64,000 nt of DNA from Ipomoea triloba (taxonomy: Eukaryota; Streptophyta; Magnoliopsida; Solanales; Convolvulaceae): NCBI RefSeq assembly GCF_003576645.1, contig NC_044917.1:14673495-14737494 (forward strand), read 5' to 3'. A program made the position numbers and the translations under genes. Under the pieces are notes generated by a model. It saw nothing but the letters and a program-made list of their open reading frames with translations. It did no database searches and was not told the DNA's origin. Positions 1 through 12,897 of this stretch are shown here, one piece after another (positions within the stretch are counted from its first letter, which is position 1; each line of letters opens with the position of its first letter).

Positions 1-430
1 AAAAAAAAAAAAAAAAAAAACCTAAAGAGATGTGGGATCTTTGATCCAACATCGTAAGTTGTTAAAAAAAGGGGCCTTGAGCTCAACGCCCCTTATTCTT
101 CTCTTGCCTACCAATGGGCAAGAGAAGAGAAGAGAAGCCTGAGGCTGCAGGCTTCTAAATAACGTAGGAAATTTTTTTTTTTAATAAAATGGAGGGCATT
201 TTGGGGAAGAATTAATTCTTCCCCAAAACGCCAATTCCAAACGCTGCTATTAGCAGCATTTGGGATTTCAGCGGTTTGGAGCAAACCGCTGTTAACCAAA
301 CGCCTTCTTTAGCGGTTTGACTTCAAGTCAAACCGCTAAAGTTGGTCAAAACGGCCAAAATTTGGCAGATAAGCTGTTAACCAAACACACCCATAATAAA
401 GATACCTTTAGAGGTGTTTGGTTCAAGGAT
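1..430. repeat. Tiled hairpin array, probable MITE
   Basis: No gene is seen here. After a leading poly-A run, short inverted repeats follow one another: 69-94 (near-perfect 26-bp palindrome), 97-128 (12-bp stem), 133-156 (9-bp stem), 199-228 (perfect 30-bp palindrome), about 241-258, about 279-301 (10-bp stem, 3-base loop) and about 309-342 (16-bp stem). Phrases such as gttaaccaaac recur near 290 and 390, as in hAT- or Harbinger-like MITEs. Outer ends were not fixed. Confidence 0.6.
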
Positions 431-1037
431 TACCTAGGTAATGTATGGTAATGTTAGATTACCTTTTTTTTTGTTCAAATTATGAGATTACTTCTCAATG
501 TTATATTACTCAAAGTTGATATAACAGTAATATTTTTAAGATGCATTTTCAATATTTCAATATTTTCCTTTATTAAGTATTCATAATAATAATAATAATA
601 AATGAAAAATTGCATCTTTTGTTCTTGAGCAAAGTGGCGAGTTTTGTCCCTAGGTTTCTTTCTCAACCCGACAAAAATCTCAGTAATCCTATATTATTGG
701 AGGGGTAAAGTAGGAAGTTCATGTTTTATTCTTCTTATATTGAAACTACTTTCGCAATATTATTTTCCCCTTACTAACTTCATATTTCGAAGTTTTGCAA
801 CTCCAAAAACATTTTAATAACCCTTATATGACCTGTTAGGAACTTGGGTATCATATAAGGAACACAAGACTTAGTACAAACAAGGGAGTACTTGATCACC
901 GGGAGTACTTGATTACTCTCTTCAGGCGTGTAAAACACACTATCTTATGAGTTTATGATGAGATATAAGATGTCAAATTTCTTAGGTTGCTTTTATGAGA
1001 AATTTACGAAGGGAGTAACTTAAATTTTTAGTATGTA
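431..1037. other. AT-rich intergenic stretch
   Basis: No coding frame of any length and no recognisable RNA gene. A short ataata microsatellite lies near 585-600. Confidence 0.5.
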
Positions 1038-1314
1038 CTCCCTCCGTCCCATTTTACCTGTCTTACTTTCTTTTTTAGTTTGTCCCAAAATAGTGTTCTA
1101 TTTCTAAAATTGAACATACCTATCATTCTACATTTCCCAATTTACCCTTTTGACTTTTCAACTTTTTAGACCATTAATTAGGTAAGTACAATTGTACTTT
1201 GTACAAATAACACATACTTTTGAAGGGCAAAATTGAAAAGTTAGTATCATTTGTTATGTTGCATTAAAAATCGTGCAAAAGTTAAATAAGACAAACAATT
1301 AGGGACGGAGGGAG
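1038..1314. mobile_element. Stowaway-type MITE
   Basis: The ends are CTCCCTCCGTCCC and its inverted partner GGGACGGAGGGAG, flanked by TA on both sides (1036-1037 and 1315-1316). This is the terminal repeat and TA target duplication of Stowaway elements, the non-autonomous relatives of plant Tc1/mariner transposons. It is about 277 bp, AT-rich inside and has no coding capacity. Confidence 0.93.
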
Positions 1315-1316
1315 TA

Positions 1317-2229
1317 AAATTTTTTTTATCATATATGATATATCTTAACAACATATGAAAATTTTATTATATTTATCCAATCATAGACATCCATTCCTCT
1401 ATCCTCTTAAAAGCCAGAATAATGAAAAAGGAACTGAGACTCAATTTTGTAACTTCCATAATTGAGCTTCAGGTTTCTTAATAATTTTAGTTGAACACAC
1501 CCAATAACTTAAAGACTTTAGAATTAAGGCAAAAAAATTTTGAACAATTAAATGTGAAAAAATAAAACCAACAAAACTAGTCCTAAAACAAAAAGGTTGA
1601 CCGATTGATATCTCTACATTATTAATCTAGTCAACATTGCATGGGCATGCTATTATATATGTAAGTGATAGTATAAATGTAAACGGGTAGTACGAATTTA
1701 CAGCATATTAGAATAAAATGTAGTGTAGGGAGTATGTATATGAAAAATGAGCTGAGCTTTGTTCTTAGTTCTAAGATGAAAGAATGAAGATTAAAGATCA
1801 TAGGCTTGACGAAGCCTTTGTGTGTTGTATGCTCCCTAGTGAATCTGAGGTTGCCTGAGTGATTGAGAGATAAGATTACAAGTCCTTTATATAGAAATAA
1901 GACCCAACCCTTCAAGAATATAATATTTTTTCAGGAACACTGAACCTTTAATAATGTCTAAGAGAAATTCGATCTTTCAGGATTTAATAATACATTAAGT
2001 ATACATTTCGCGTTTTTACGTACAGTCTTTGGGATATTTACCCATTAGTAAGATTAGAATATAATATAATTACATTATTTTACTAATTTAGGGTACATCA
2101 TTAGAGCTTTTTTTACTTAGAAGATTTAATTGCATTATATTCCTAAAATTTGTGTCTTTTTAAAATGTGTCTGTACCAAATTAAACAACTTTATTTTTGA
2201 AATAGCTGAAAGTACTATTTAACTATATT
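1317..2229. other. AT-rich region downstream of the AAE gene
   Basis: No supportable gene. The part next to 2230 should hold the 3' UTR and poly(A) site of the minus-strand AAE gene. Open frames near 1631-1915 show no codon bias or recognisable domain. Confidence 0.4.
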
Positions 2230-5200
2230 CTACAATCTTGAACCCCGACCAGCTTGAGAAAACTGCTGTCTCAGAACTCTTCTCATGACCTTATTTGTTG
2301 CAGTTCTTGGAAGTGAAGGAAGTGTTACAACGTTGGAAACCTGCACACTCCATTGGTCAGTTTCGAGATTCTTACCCCAAATAGTGTCTCAGATCTCTTA
2401 CCCCAAATAGTGTCTACTGAACCAGTGAGTTAAGTCTATGTAGACATAAAGACTTTGATATTATTATCTATCAGCAAAGCCGTAAACTGCTCTTACCTTG
2501 AATAGCGGATTCAGTTTCTTCTGCAGAGACGAGTTGAACGAAGTCATCAATGCACCCAAGTTTTGCTTCGATTTATCTGAATCTTTGAAGACAACAACAA
2601 TTACCAACTTCTCCGGCCCGCCTCCCACGGGTGGCACCCCAATGGCAGCAGTCTCGAGAATATTATCGTCCACTGCATTACAAATGCGCTCAATCTCAAG
2701 CGAGCTTACCTGCCAAACACAATATCCCGATCCATAGCTTTCAGAAAAGAGAGATCAGAGCATGACTGAGGTGCTAAATTTCATAGCAAGTGTTAAAGAA
2801 CTTAGAATATGCCTTCACTTGACTATATATGTTGTGTTTATAGCTTGTAGTGTATGAAAGCAGACCTTGATACCCCCAAGATTCATAGTATCATCTGCTC
2901 GACCATGTGCACGATAATACCCTCCACAAGTTCGCTCAAAGACGTCTCCATGCCTTCTCAGTCTCTAAGTACAAGCAAGAAATAACAGGCAGTATAGAAT
3001 GTATAATATACGTACAACAGCTAAGATTGCCATGATTATTCTCTTACCTTTCCATTCCAGATAGGCATTCCTTTGAAGTATATCTTATAGTGGTCTGCAT
3101 TCAGAACTGTGCTTGATGCTCCAAATATTAGGGGTCCAAGTGCCAATTCACCAATTCCTGGAGCATCTGAAGTCTACAGTGGGAGGTTATTAACTGTGAA
3201 TACATAGCATTTAAATATTCCATGCTGTAAAATGAGAAATGTATTTTGTGACTATTTCATGTTCACCAAAGGAAATTTGATATATAAAAACTTGACTTCT
3301 TTCCTAAAGTAGAATATACTAACGAATAAATCTTATCCACTAAAGTCATAGCCTATGAAACAGGTGTTGGACGGACACCAGTAAGGGCCAAGTCCAGTAC
3401 CATGTGGCTAGGAGGATTGTTGAACGAAGGCCGATAATGTGATGGCAGTATATAAGAAAATAAAGTTGCGCCTCCACTACTAGCTATAGCTTTTGACATA
3501 GTAGTAAGTGCTTGATCCTAACAAGTGCTATCAGAGTCAGGTGTTCAAGTCCCAACGGAATTGATCCTAACAAATGGTATCAGAGCCGGCCGGTAAAAGG
3601 CTCCAACAACCTGACTCTTCAAAAATGTGATGACAGTCTCTAAGAAAATAAATTGCGCCTTCACAACTAGCTATAGCTTTTGACGTAGTGGTAAGTGTTT
3701 GATCCTAACAATAGGAGGCATGCATAAAGTGAAGTTGGAAGGCACTTACAATAGGAAGTCCATCCTCGCCAAGAATGAAGAGACTACAGCCCATAGCTGC
3801 TGTGCTAAATGCAGCCAAAGCTTGGGGCTGCAACAGTGAACCAGTTACAAAGCCACCACCGATCTCTGTACCGCCACAATACTCAATCACAGGTTTGTAT
3901 CGAGCTCTTCCCATGAGCCAGAGGTATTCATCCACGCTGGATGCCTCACCGGTGGAGCCAAAGCAACTACCACATTCATGAAACGATTTAACATCAATGC
4001 AAGGGAAGTTTATCTTTAAATCAATTCTAGCTGATGCAAACAATTTTTGGTTTTGTTTTTTTTTAACTATTCATTTGTAAAAATCATATATGTATATGGC
4101 GTTTAACATAATCACAGAGACACAAAAGAAACGAAAGGAGACTGGAGAAATAGTAAACAAATGTTCTGTATGAAGAAAAACCAATCTCAAATATTACAAT
4201 CACATGTACCTACCGTATGGTTGACCAATCAAAGCCAGCAGTACAATTTGTAGTTTTCCATGTCCTAACGATACTTGGGATCACTCCCAGCATAGTTACT
4301 TTAGCATCCTAGAAAAGTGTCAAAACTTTAAATCAGTAGTTACATAAAGATTTTCCAAATATTCAAAATTCAAGCATTTGGGATGTTATAATATATACTT
4401 TGCTGGTGTTATGATTATTGGGATTTAGTATTTAGAGCTTACAATTAATATTATCAAAGTGTATATATAGTGTGGAAGAATTCATATACAACTTTTGTTC
4501 GTTCTCCCTGCCCATACCCACTAAGGTTAGACACACAAAGATTTTTGGTTCACTTCATTTTCTGCTGGATCAGCTGAAATTGGGATTGCATTCCTTCATT
4601 TCCAATCCTCAGTACAGAAATGATATCCACAATTGACGGTAAGCCCCCATCCCCTGGCCCCAGACCTCCAAGTAGTTCATGGTTCACTGCTTATTTAGTG
4701 AGGACATGCAATAGAGAAATAAGAATCAACAAACACATACAGTACACAGCAGGGGTGATATATATATATTTTTTTCTGTTTGGATCAGCTGAAAATGGGA
4801 TTGTGATCCTTTGTTTCCCAGTCTTTGATGAAGAAAGGAGACAAACTTTTGAAAAGAAACTGTGTTCGAAAGGGAAAAAACTGTTGGGCGAAGGGCCAAG
4901 TCCAGCACCCTGCCTCTCGAAAATGTGGCAGTATAAAAAAATAAAGGTGTATCTTCGCTACTAGCTATAGCTTTTGGCATAGTGGCACAGTTCACTGCTT
5001 TCTTATTAGCGAAGCAACAGAGTAAGAATCAACAAAAAACAGATACACAGCACTGCAGTGCCCCTTTGAATGCTGACAAGTTCTTAGCATAGCTGAAGCA
5101 ATATATATAATATAAGATTCATGACACAATTTGCCTTTCAGTTAGACCAAGAGGGGACCTAGGTAAACAAGATTATAATATTAGGAAGACAATTCACCAA

Positions 5201-8200
5201 TAAATGAGAACACCGTATTTAGCTAAGAACAAATATAAGTAGTTTTCTTCCTATTATAATTTATAAACAGCAGATATTATATGAAACTCAAGAAACAATG
5301 CAATGATAATCTACAAGAAGCAATAACATTCACCTGTATAAACTTGGCAAATCCAGAACTGAGAGGAGATCCATTATACAAGGCCATGGATGCCCCATTC
5401 AACAATGAAGCATAAACCAACCAAGGTCCCATCATCCATCCTAAATTAGTGGGCCAAGCAACTATATCACCTTTGCGGATATCCATGTGGCACCATCCAT
5501 CAGCTGCAGCTTTGAAAGGTGTTATACCAGTCATTGGAATTGCTTTTGGCGTTCCTGGAGGACATAAGTAATCTGATCAGATACACAAAGATATCTAAAT
5601 TTGGGACTACACTGCTGATATCATGATCCTAAAAATATAATAAGAAACTAAGATGTTTTCCACTTCTTTCTTTATTTTAAATTTTTTTAAATCATAAACA
5701 AAACATATATATACACACACACACACAATGTAATTGCATTCTTGGTGTATTAGCATAATATACCTGCTGTTCTTTTGCCAAAGAACAACAACAACAACAA
5801 CAATATACCTGTTGTTCCAGAGGAGAAAAGAATATTTGTTATTGCTTCAACTGGTTGTTCTACAGAATCAAACTGGACTTCTCTGTAGCAGCAAGAATGG
5901 GAAAAAAAATTATTGCAACAGCATTAGTGCTAAGAGATAAGATACTGGAATCCATGTACTCTATCACTAAACTAACACTCACTTGGATTCTTTTGTTCTT
6001 GCGAGAAAATCTTGCCAAGAAATGTCACCATAACGTAATTTTGTGCTCAAAGCAGAGGCTCTACTGGGAATTACAATTGCCATCGGTGACTGAGCATCAA
6101 CAACTCGACTGCAGGCATTACTCATAACACATTCATGAACAGAAATAGAGAGTTGAGATCCATAGAAGTATAGAACAAAAGAAAGAGAAAGGATTACCTG
6201 TACAGGGGTATTCTTTTCTTACCACGGACAACAAAATCCTACAGAATGTGGTTAATAGGAAATACTTAAGCTAGAAAAAAAAAATGACAACCAAAAAAAA
6301 ATGTATAATGGCATCAAACTTTGTAAAAACATCACATGTACAGAAAGTTTAAACGAGGCATAAACAGTATGAGCTCCTCCAACAACCCAAAAAAAAAATG
6401 TAAGTCAATTTGAATAAGACCTAGTTATTAAAACAACTGTTTTCCACACGAATTAAGTATTCTAAAGTAGCACTAGACACTGACCAAACACAGGAGCAAC
6501 TTTCTCTGAATGGGAAAACCATTTTGACATACATATCAAATTTGATTCAGTATGTACAAGCCTAAAATTAAATGACAAGTTAACAGCATAAAAATTTTGC
6601 TTCTTATCCAGTGCTACTCAGAAACCTAGTTGCTTACTTCAATCTGAAATCTCTTTTGCACAGGATCCAAGGTCTAATGACAAAACCTATGCCAGGCAAT
6701 ACTTTAGAGAATTCCATTCTGTTTTCTCTTACTAAAGTTTTGGTTGTTGTGAGGGTAATTTTAAAAAAGGAAACACATTCAAGGCGTAAAAGTAACTCCA
6801 AATGAGTTCAGATTCTTAGACAAGAAGTCTTTTAAGCAGAAACAGAACACAAGTACACAAAATTTCTTTGAAAGAATAAATTGGACAAACCTGAGTAAAA
6901 ATTGCTTTCGCTTTTGATATTTTGAGCCTTGTAGATATTTCATTTGGGGAAAAACTATCAGCAATTGACACAACTACATAGCCAGCAAGAACAATAGCCA
7001 AGTATACCACCACAGAATAGACATCCATTGGCATATCGATAGCAATAGCAGAACCTTTACTCAATCCCAATGTTTCAAGAGCATGTGCAACAGCCCTACA
7101 AAAGAAAATGGAATTACTAGGAATGCAAATTTGAGTAATTATTGAGGAATGATCTTAGAAATTAAAAAGATGCATACCAAACCTCTGAACGTAGCTCCTT
7201 AAGAGTCATTTTTTCAACAGGTGCTTCATCATCTCCTTCATTACGCCATATAAGAACTATATCATTTAAATTCCTGTCTCTATTTGGACTGAGACAATGC
7301 CTTGCAGGATTCAAGTGTGCCCCAGGAAGCCATTGTCCACCTGGATGAGACTGATCCTCACGTAAAATACATTCAGGCAGAATTGAAAATGAAACATTCA
7401 TCTCATCCAACACAGTTTTCCAGTAGACCTAGACGAGAACAAATCAGAGAGAACTAATAACACATTATTATCATTTGTCCCTGATGAACAGAAACTCAAT
7501 AGCTCAACTTTCAAAGCTGCATCCTCTATACCTCTGGGTTTGAGACAGAAAACTCCTGAAAATCAGAAAAGCTTGAGATTGGGTCTTTATATTTTGATCC
7601 CAACAACTCCTTTCCCCGCTTCTCTAGTAACTTGCCAACATTAGTCAGCATTGCACAACCCCTGTTCAGATGTGTATACTGTATTATTTACCCTTTATCA
7701 CATATGCACAATAAACTTAAAGCAAATCCTATAGAGACAGATAATTCAAAATTCAAATTCAAATTTCACTTGAGAAAATGAAACATCTCTTAATATGAAA
7801 CTTAATTTATTAGAAAGCACATCAAAAAAATTATATTCAAATATTCTGATTTCTGAATAAAGGAAAATGCAAAGTAAAGGGAAAAAGGTTCCTTTTCGTA
7901 AGGTACCAATATAAAATAGCAGCAGAATTTCCATATTATTTTTTATGGAGTAGTAATTAGGCCTTGTTTTAGGAAAAGTTTTTAAACTTCTTGAAGAACT
8001 TTTATCCAATGTCAAAAATTGAATTTGTTCCTTTGGTAAGCAGTTTCTTCCAACTAGCTGTTTAAACTTAAAAAGCTAATTAGAAACAACTGAAAAATTG
8101 TACTTTTCCTCTCTATAGAATAATTATAGAATTCGTTCCTATTTGTTGTTCATGTTCCTAAGCTATAATTGATATTGCAAATTTTGTATATTTTTCTAAC

Positions 8201-8826
8201 AAAACATTAGAGATGAAATTTACAATGCAAATTAAAAATTGTGGACAAAAAGTAAACACAACCGAAAAGGACCACGCAAATTATAACATAACTTAGGGAC
8301 TTGAAGCAAGTACAACTAACAATTAGGGAGGAATCCTATGATTGCTTTGTAACTACAGAAAAAAGGAAAAAGTGCAATTTTCCCAATAATAACTGGAGGA
8401 GTTTATAAGCATATAAAAGAGTAAAATATAAATGCTATATCATTCATGTAGAGAGTGAAGAACTGAAGATGAAATAAAAAGATGGCATAGTATCAAGTAT
8501 GGGTGTTGAACTAACGGGTCGGGTAACCAAGCGGGAGGGTCCGGTCCGAAATCCTTGTAGCAGCCGTAATACATCATCTGATGCAAAGAGAAAGGAAGGT
8601 CCGGGGCGAGCACGTCTTGGGAGATTCGCTGCCATGTCTGGGGAGTGGCAGCGCCGTAATCACTCACGATTCCGGCGAGCTTTTGGAGAAGATCGATGGC
8701 GACTCCGGTGTCCACTCCGAGGGCTTCGATGTCTGAGAGGGTGATTGAAGTGAGGCCCTTGTACTCAACAGCAGCCATTGCGTTCTTCGGTTTCTGGTGT
8801 GCATGATTGTTGGACGATTCAGGCAT
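2230..8826 (-). CDS. AAE17: Peroxisomal acyl-activating enzyme, AAE17/18 type (14 exons)
   Basis: Adenylate-forming enzyme of the acetyl-CoA synthetase-like family. It would activate a carboxylic acid with ATP and load it onto CoA in peroxisomes; Arabidopsis AAE18 acts on 2,4-DB, and the native substrate of AAE17 is unknown. Exons I place: 8516-8826, 7532-7661, 7178-7428, 6891-7095, 6198-6238, 5983-6108, 5809-5882, 5334-5554, 4214-4308, 3750-3966, 3048-3173, 2866-2964, 2497-2709, 2230-2340. All junctions are GT-AG, phases agree, and the total is 2,220 bp or 739 residues, close to the family size. The AMP-binding P-loop [15 protein letters not shown] spans exons 7-8, the adenylation motif [10 protein letters not shown] is in exon 10 and the hinge-region [12 protein letters not shown] in exon 12. 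The last residues are SRL, a type 1 peroxisomal targeting signal. Translation could instead start 16 codons later (MAAVEYKGL). No lesion seen; AAE18 is the alternative name. Confidence 0.93.
3390..3720. repeat. SINE-like repeat pair in AAE intron 10
   Basis: The phrases 'gtgatggcagt..taagaaaataaa..ttgcgcc' and 'agctatagcttttgac.tagt' each occur twice here, and a related copy lies at about 4870-4990. Minus-strand relatives with the same 'ggccctttaccggcctccgcc' theme occur at 18940-19310. They behave like short dispersed repeats with tRNA-like heads. Exact ends were not determined. Confidence 0.5.
4870..4990 (+). repeat. SINE-like repeat copy in AAE intron 8
   Basis: Shares 'gggccaagtccagcacc', 'gtggcagtataa' and 'agctatagcttttggcat' with the 3390-3720 repeats. 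It lies in the long intron between exons 8 and 9 of the AAE gene. Confidence 0.45.
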
Positions 8827-9142
8827 TTGAGAGATTCTTGGAAATCAGACAAGGTGATAAGGATAGAGAAATTCCTACGTATCCACCATTTACGTAGAGA
8901 ACTAGCCATCTTGCCTCATATTATAATGGATAAATTTTCAACAATCCAATGATAAATAGCCATTTTCGTATGGCGATTGAGTCCCTTTTAGGGGAATATA
9001 TTTCCGTAACAAGACAAGGGACCCAGGAAATAAAACAAAGAATGTAGGAAATAATTGGAGATTTGTAGTGACGAAAAAAAAAAGAGTAGAAAATTGATAC
9101 GTAGTAAAATAAATCTTTGAAGTGCCCGTAAAAATACAATCC
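8827..9142. promoter_or_regulatory. Upstream region of the AAE gene
   Basis: By position this holds the 5' UTR and proximal promoter of the minus-strand AAE gene. I see no unambiguous TATA box or named element. Short open frames here have no recognisable product. Confidence 0.35.
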
Positions 9143-9988
9143 TTATACCGTGGACCGTGGTTCAAAACAATGCCGTATTGTTTATGTTAGTGGACGGGTG
9201 ACTGGACGGACGCCGTTTTGAATGATTTCAGGGAATAACTTCAGAGAATACACACAATCTTTGTCTAGAATACACAAAATGACTTCAGGAAATACACAGA
9301 ATATTGACACAACTACACAAAAATCATCCTCCTAACATTCGAATATGTTTAAGTATCCCTAACATGAATACACAGAATCATAGTTACAATACTTCGAAGA
9401 ATACACAGAAAATGAAAACACCAAATACACAAACACATCACCAATATGTTTAAGTACCACTAACATGAATACACAAAATCATTGTCTAGAATACATAAAA
9501 TGACTTCAGAGAATACACATAATATTGACACAACTACACAGAAATCATCCTCATAATATTCGAATACACAAAACACGTCACAACCTATGTTTAAGTACCC
9601 CTAACATGAATATACAGAATTGTAGTCTACAATACACAGAATGCCTTCAAAGAATACACAGAATATTAATACAAATACACAAACTTCATCCTCCTAAACT
9701 TCGGATCATCTAGTTGTTTCAAAAACAATCCTATAACTATTCTCATATACTTCAATTAACGAATATCACATACGAATTCATTTATTTGCATCAACAACAA
9801 ACAAATCAAAACCGCCAATCTAAACAACGCAATTTTTAATTTTTTTTTTTATATTTGAAAGTTAACGGCCGAGACGGGAAACATGATTTTCAAAAAAAAA
9901 AAAAAAAACTGTTAATTAAAATGATCAAAACGACGTCGTTTTGGTATGGGTTGCACAATACATTGTGCACCCTGGTCCACAATATAAA
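9143..9988. mobile_element. Non-autonomous TIR element, copy 1 (tacacagaat-rich)
   Basis: The left end ttataccgtggaccgtgg and the right end ccctggtccacaatataa are imperfect inverted repeats. Inside, 'gaatacacagaat', 'aacatgaatacacag' and 'cattcgaatacac' recur as a diverged array with a long period of roughly 250-290 bp. Close to the right end is the palindrome aaacgacgtcgttt. The same layout recurs at 27999-28650. No coding capacity. A Mutator-type MITE is my best guess; no target duplication was seen. Confidence 0.6.
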
Positions 9989-10000
9989 TTGCCATAAAAA

Positions 10001-10288
10001 TAGGGGTGTCGAGGTGGGCTGAAGCCTGCGAATCAGTCATAAATCGCCCCGCAGTGAGGTGGGTTAGGATTACAAAAATTTGTCCGCAAAAATGCGAGCT
10101 TGGTCCGTGCAGGTTGGAATTTTTTTTAATTATTTTAATATAGAATAATAATATAATAATTATTTTTTATTTTTAAAGTTAGGCCCGCGAGCCCGCATGA
10201 GGCGGGTTAGTATTGCATAATCTGCGAAAAAACCTACAGTGGGATTAGCCTAATGGGGTGGGTCGACCCGCATTGACATCCCTACCCA
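10001..10288. mobile_element. hAT-type MITE
   Basis: Begins with taggggtgtc and ends with gacatcccta, inverted copies typical of hAT terminal repeats. The interior has diverged repeats of 'cccgcgagcccgc' and 'gtgggtta' type and no coding frame. Confidence 0.6.
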
Positions 10289-11523
10289 TAAAAATGTAAT
10301 TCAATTATTAAATTAAAAAACGTGTAATTAACTAGACATTGTAAAATAGTACAATTAAACCAAGTAGTTGTTAGAAAAAAGCATAAAATGGCAATTTTAG
10401 TGGCTATTTTGTTGTACAAATATATGCGGGGTCCACTTCCGATTTGGATCGGGTCAAAGTGGATTTGGGTTCTTCGTAGTTAGACGAAGAGATTGATATA
10501 TATATACACATAACACGGATAATGGGTGAATGAGAAATTAGTTCTCGAAGTCGATCCATTTGAGTTGGAAAATGAAGGGAAAAGCTTTAAAGTAAGCTTT
10601 TGTCCCACATTGGTTTGGGGAATGGGTTTGCACCATTATTTATACAAGAGCCTTTCTAAGGCTTATTAAATTGTATAGCATAGAGGTTCTTTTCCCCTCA
10701 GAGGGGTGTAAATCAAATTCTCAACTGAGCTTGAAAAGACTTGACCCGTGTACACTTCACAACTTATAGTCAAGTGGTAACTGTAATATATTTAAGGAAA
10801 AATACAATACTTTTACATTTTGATTTAAAAGTATTACATTTTTCCTCAAAAATATTATATTTTCTCTTATAAGTAAGGGACGCTTGTCAACATTACTTAT
10901 TATGGAAAATGTAATACTTTTTTCTCTTATAAGTAACAAAAATTGTATTCTTGATTAGTATTATATTTGAGCATATAAGTATGACATTTGCACATATAAG
11001 TATGACATTTGCATGATGTTTCGACCGACCCGACCCGTCTCACGAATAAGGATCCGTGAGACGGTCCCACACAAGTGTAACTCAAGAAATAATATTTTAA
11101 ATCTATTTAACTAAATATGTCTAGATACATATATTTAACGCTTAACATGTATATTTATAGGTGTAGCCTATAATATATATTAGATATTTAGATTATTATT
11201 TATTTCACTTTTATTTACTATTCTTTTATATTTACAAAATGAGATCAACTATATATATCAAACTCTAAAACTAAAATCTTGCTTCACACTTTCTCATCAA
11301 TCCCTATTTCTCTTCTAGTGGAGTAGCTAACTCATCCTTGTATACTTCATAGCAAAAGTAGTAGACAGAATGGGCTGAGACATTATTGACTGAAAATTTA
11401 TATTGAGTTCTTATCTTAGTTTTTATTTTTTATTTTTAAATTCGATTGAGGTTGAGGGCACCTGCGGTTGTCATTAACTACACACATGTTGTGACTTGTG
11501 ACTACAACTGTTTATATATTATT
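10289..11523. other. AT-rich intergenic stretch
   Basis: No supportable gene. There are several local repeats ('tttctcttataagtaa', 'catataagtatgacatttgca'). The segment at 11519-11523 is the left target duplication of the Copia element. Confidence 0.45.
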
Positions 11524-11783
11524 TGTTATGAATATAATAATAATGTGTGGCCATTATCTCAATTATTGTATTTCTGGACATATGAAGACTCAAGTGTCCT
11601 TTGGAGTATCGAAGGGTTAATGCTGTTGCGTATATATAGGCCTATGTACTTCATTTGTAAATGTACCTATTGAAGAGATTAATAAGAAATTCCCTTCTCT
11701 CCATTCTCTCTTGCAATTCTTCTTGTTATTGTTCTTGCACTCCATTCTTGTTGTTGCTTGCAATTTCCTTTGATTTCATAACA
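11524..11783 (+). repeat. 5' LTR of the Copia-type element
   Basis: Starts TG, ends CA, 260 bp. It differs from the 3' copy at one position that I can see (c here, t in the 3' copy, in 'aatg.tgttgcg'). Confidence 0.95.
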
Positions 11784-11999
11784 CGTTATCAGCACGATAG
11801 TGCTCTTTCATGTATTGTCTGTAGAAATTGCAATTACACGAATTGCTCCACATTTCATACCTCTGATAGATCAAAGATCTGGAATGAGCTTAGATTCATC
11901 TCTAAGGCTTAGTTTCTATTTCTGGGTTCATCCCTTATTTCGAATGATATACAATCAACAATCATAGCCGTTGATCCGACGATAGTTAATGGTGTGTTT

Positions 12000-12520
12000 A
12001 GAAGCGGAGAGCTTAACCGACCATAGCAGCGGTAAACGGCGGTGTGTTGGGAAGAACGCCGAAAGTTCGGATGGTGACTGGACGACGGCGAAAGCCTGAC
12101 CGATCCGCGACCTCTTTATTGGCGGATCAACAACCAGCACCTTCGCCTTCTTCCCTTCCTTCTCCCGCCGGCGAAACAGCCCAGATGGCGATGACTATAC
12201 AGCTACGAGATCAACCGGCGGCGTGGTCTTCTCCCTCTCTCACCGGCGATCGTTTCCCGTGATCTGACCGGTCGACGAGAGTGTTGTTGGTAAACCGGCG
12301 GCCTTGAGTTCTTCCGGTGACCGACGGCGTGGTCGTAGATGGTGATCGTGACCTCCTCCGGCGGTGGTGACACAACGACGAAGTGCGGCTGGACTCCTCC
12401 TTCGTCGATGATTCAACCGGCAAACCTGCAGCTGGTTCTCTCCCGGCGAGCTCGGTCAACGGCAGCCGATCTGGTCTTTGACGGAGGATTCGAGAAATTT
12501 TCTGATGTTATATTTGCAGG
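12000..12520. other. GC-rich island inside the Copia-type element
   Basis: About 500 bp rich in ccggcgg, cgacgg and gcgtgg, set in an otherwise very AT-rich element. Both strands hold open frames of 60-80 codons, none of a family I recognise. It could be a leader, an old gag remnant or a captured host exon. Confidence 0.5.
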
Positions 12521-12862
12521 ATGAATTTAAGGCAGAACTTGAAGAATCGAGAAGAAAACAATTCGTCCATATGTTTACCTTATTATTCATGTTATTGTTG
12601 TTACAAGTGAGCAATTTAGTCACTAATTTTACAGTATTTTGTCTTATGCAGTGATTCACTCGACACAGTAGGCCTCTCTCCATTGTCGAAGATCAGTAAA
12701 CCACCTCTCTCAATATTAGACCTGCTTGGAAAGTCGAGCTTGGAGTGCTATACATCACTGTGAATGGAGACAAAAATCTTGGAATTAATAAACAAAAGAA
12801 AAGTGGGAGTCTAATTGATGTACAGGAAGTGCAGAATCTTATCATCATTTCCCATTATCCAA

Positions 12863-12897
<35 letters not shown>

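Noticed and set aside
5734..6127. Plus-strand open frames of 68-90 codons
   Set aside because: They are the reverse strand of AAE exons 6-7 and intervening introns, which splice cleanly on the minus strand.
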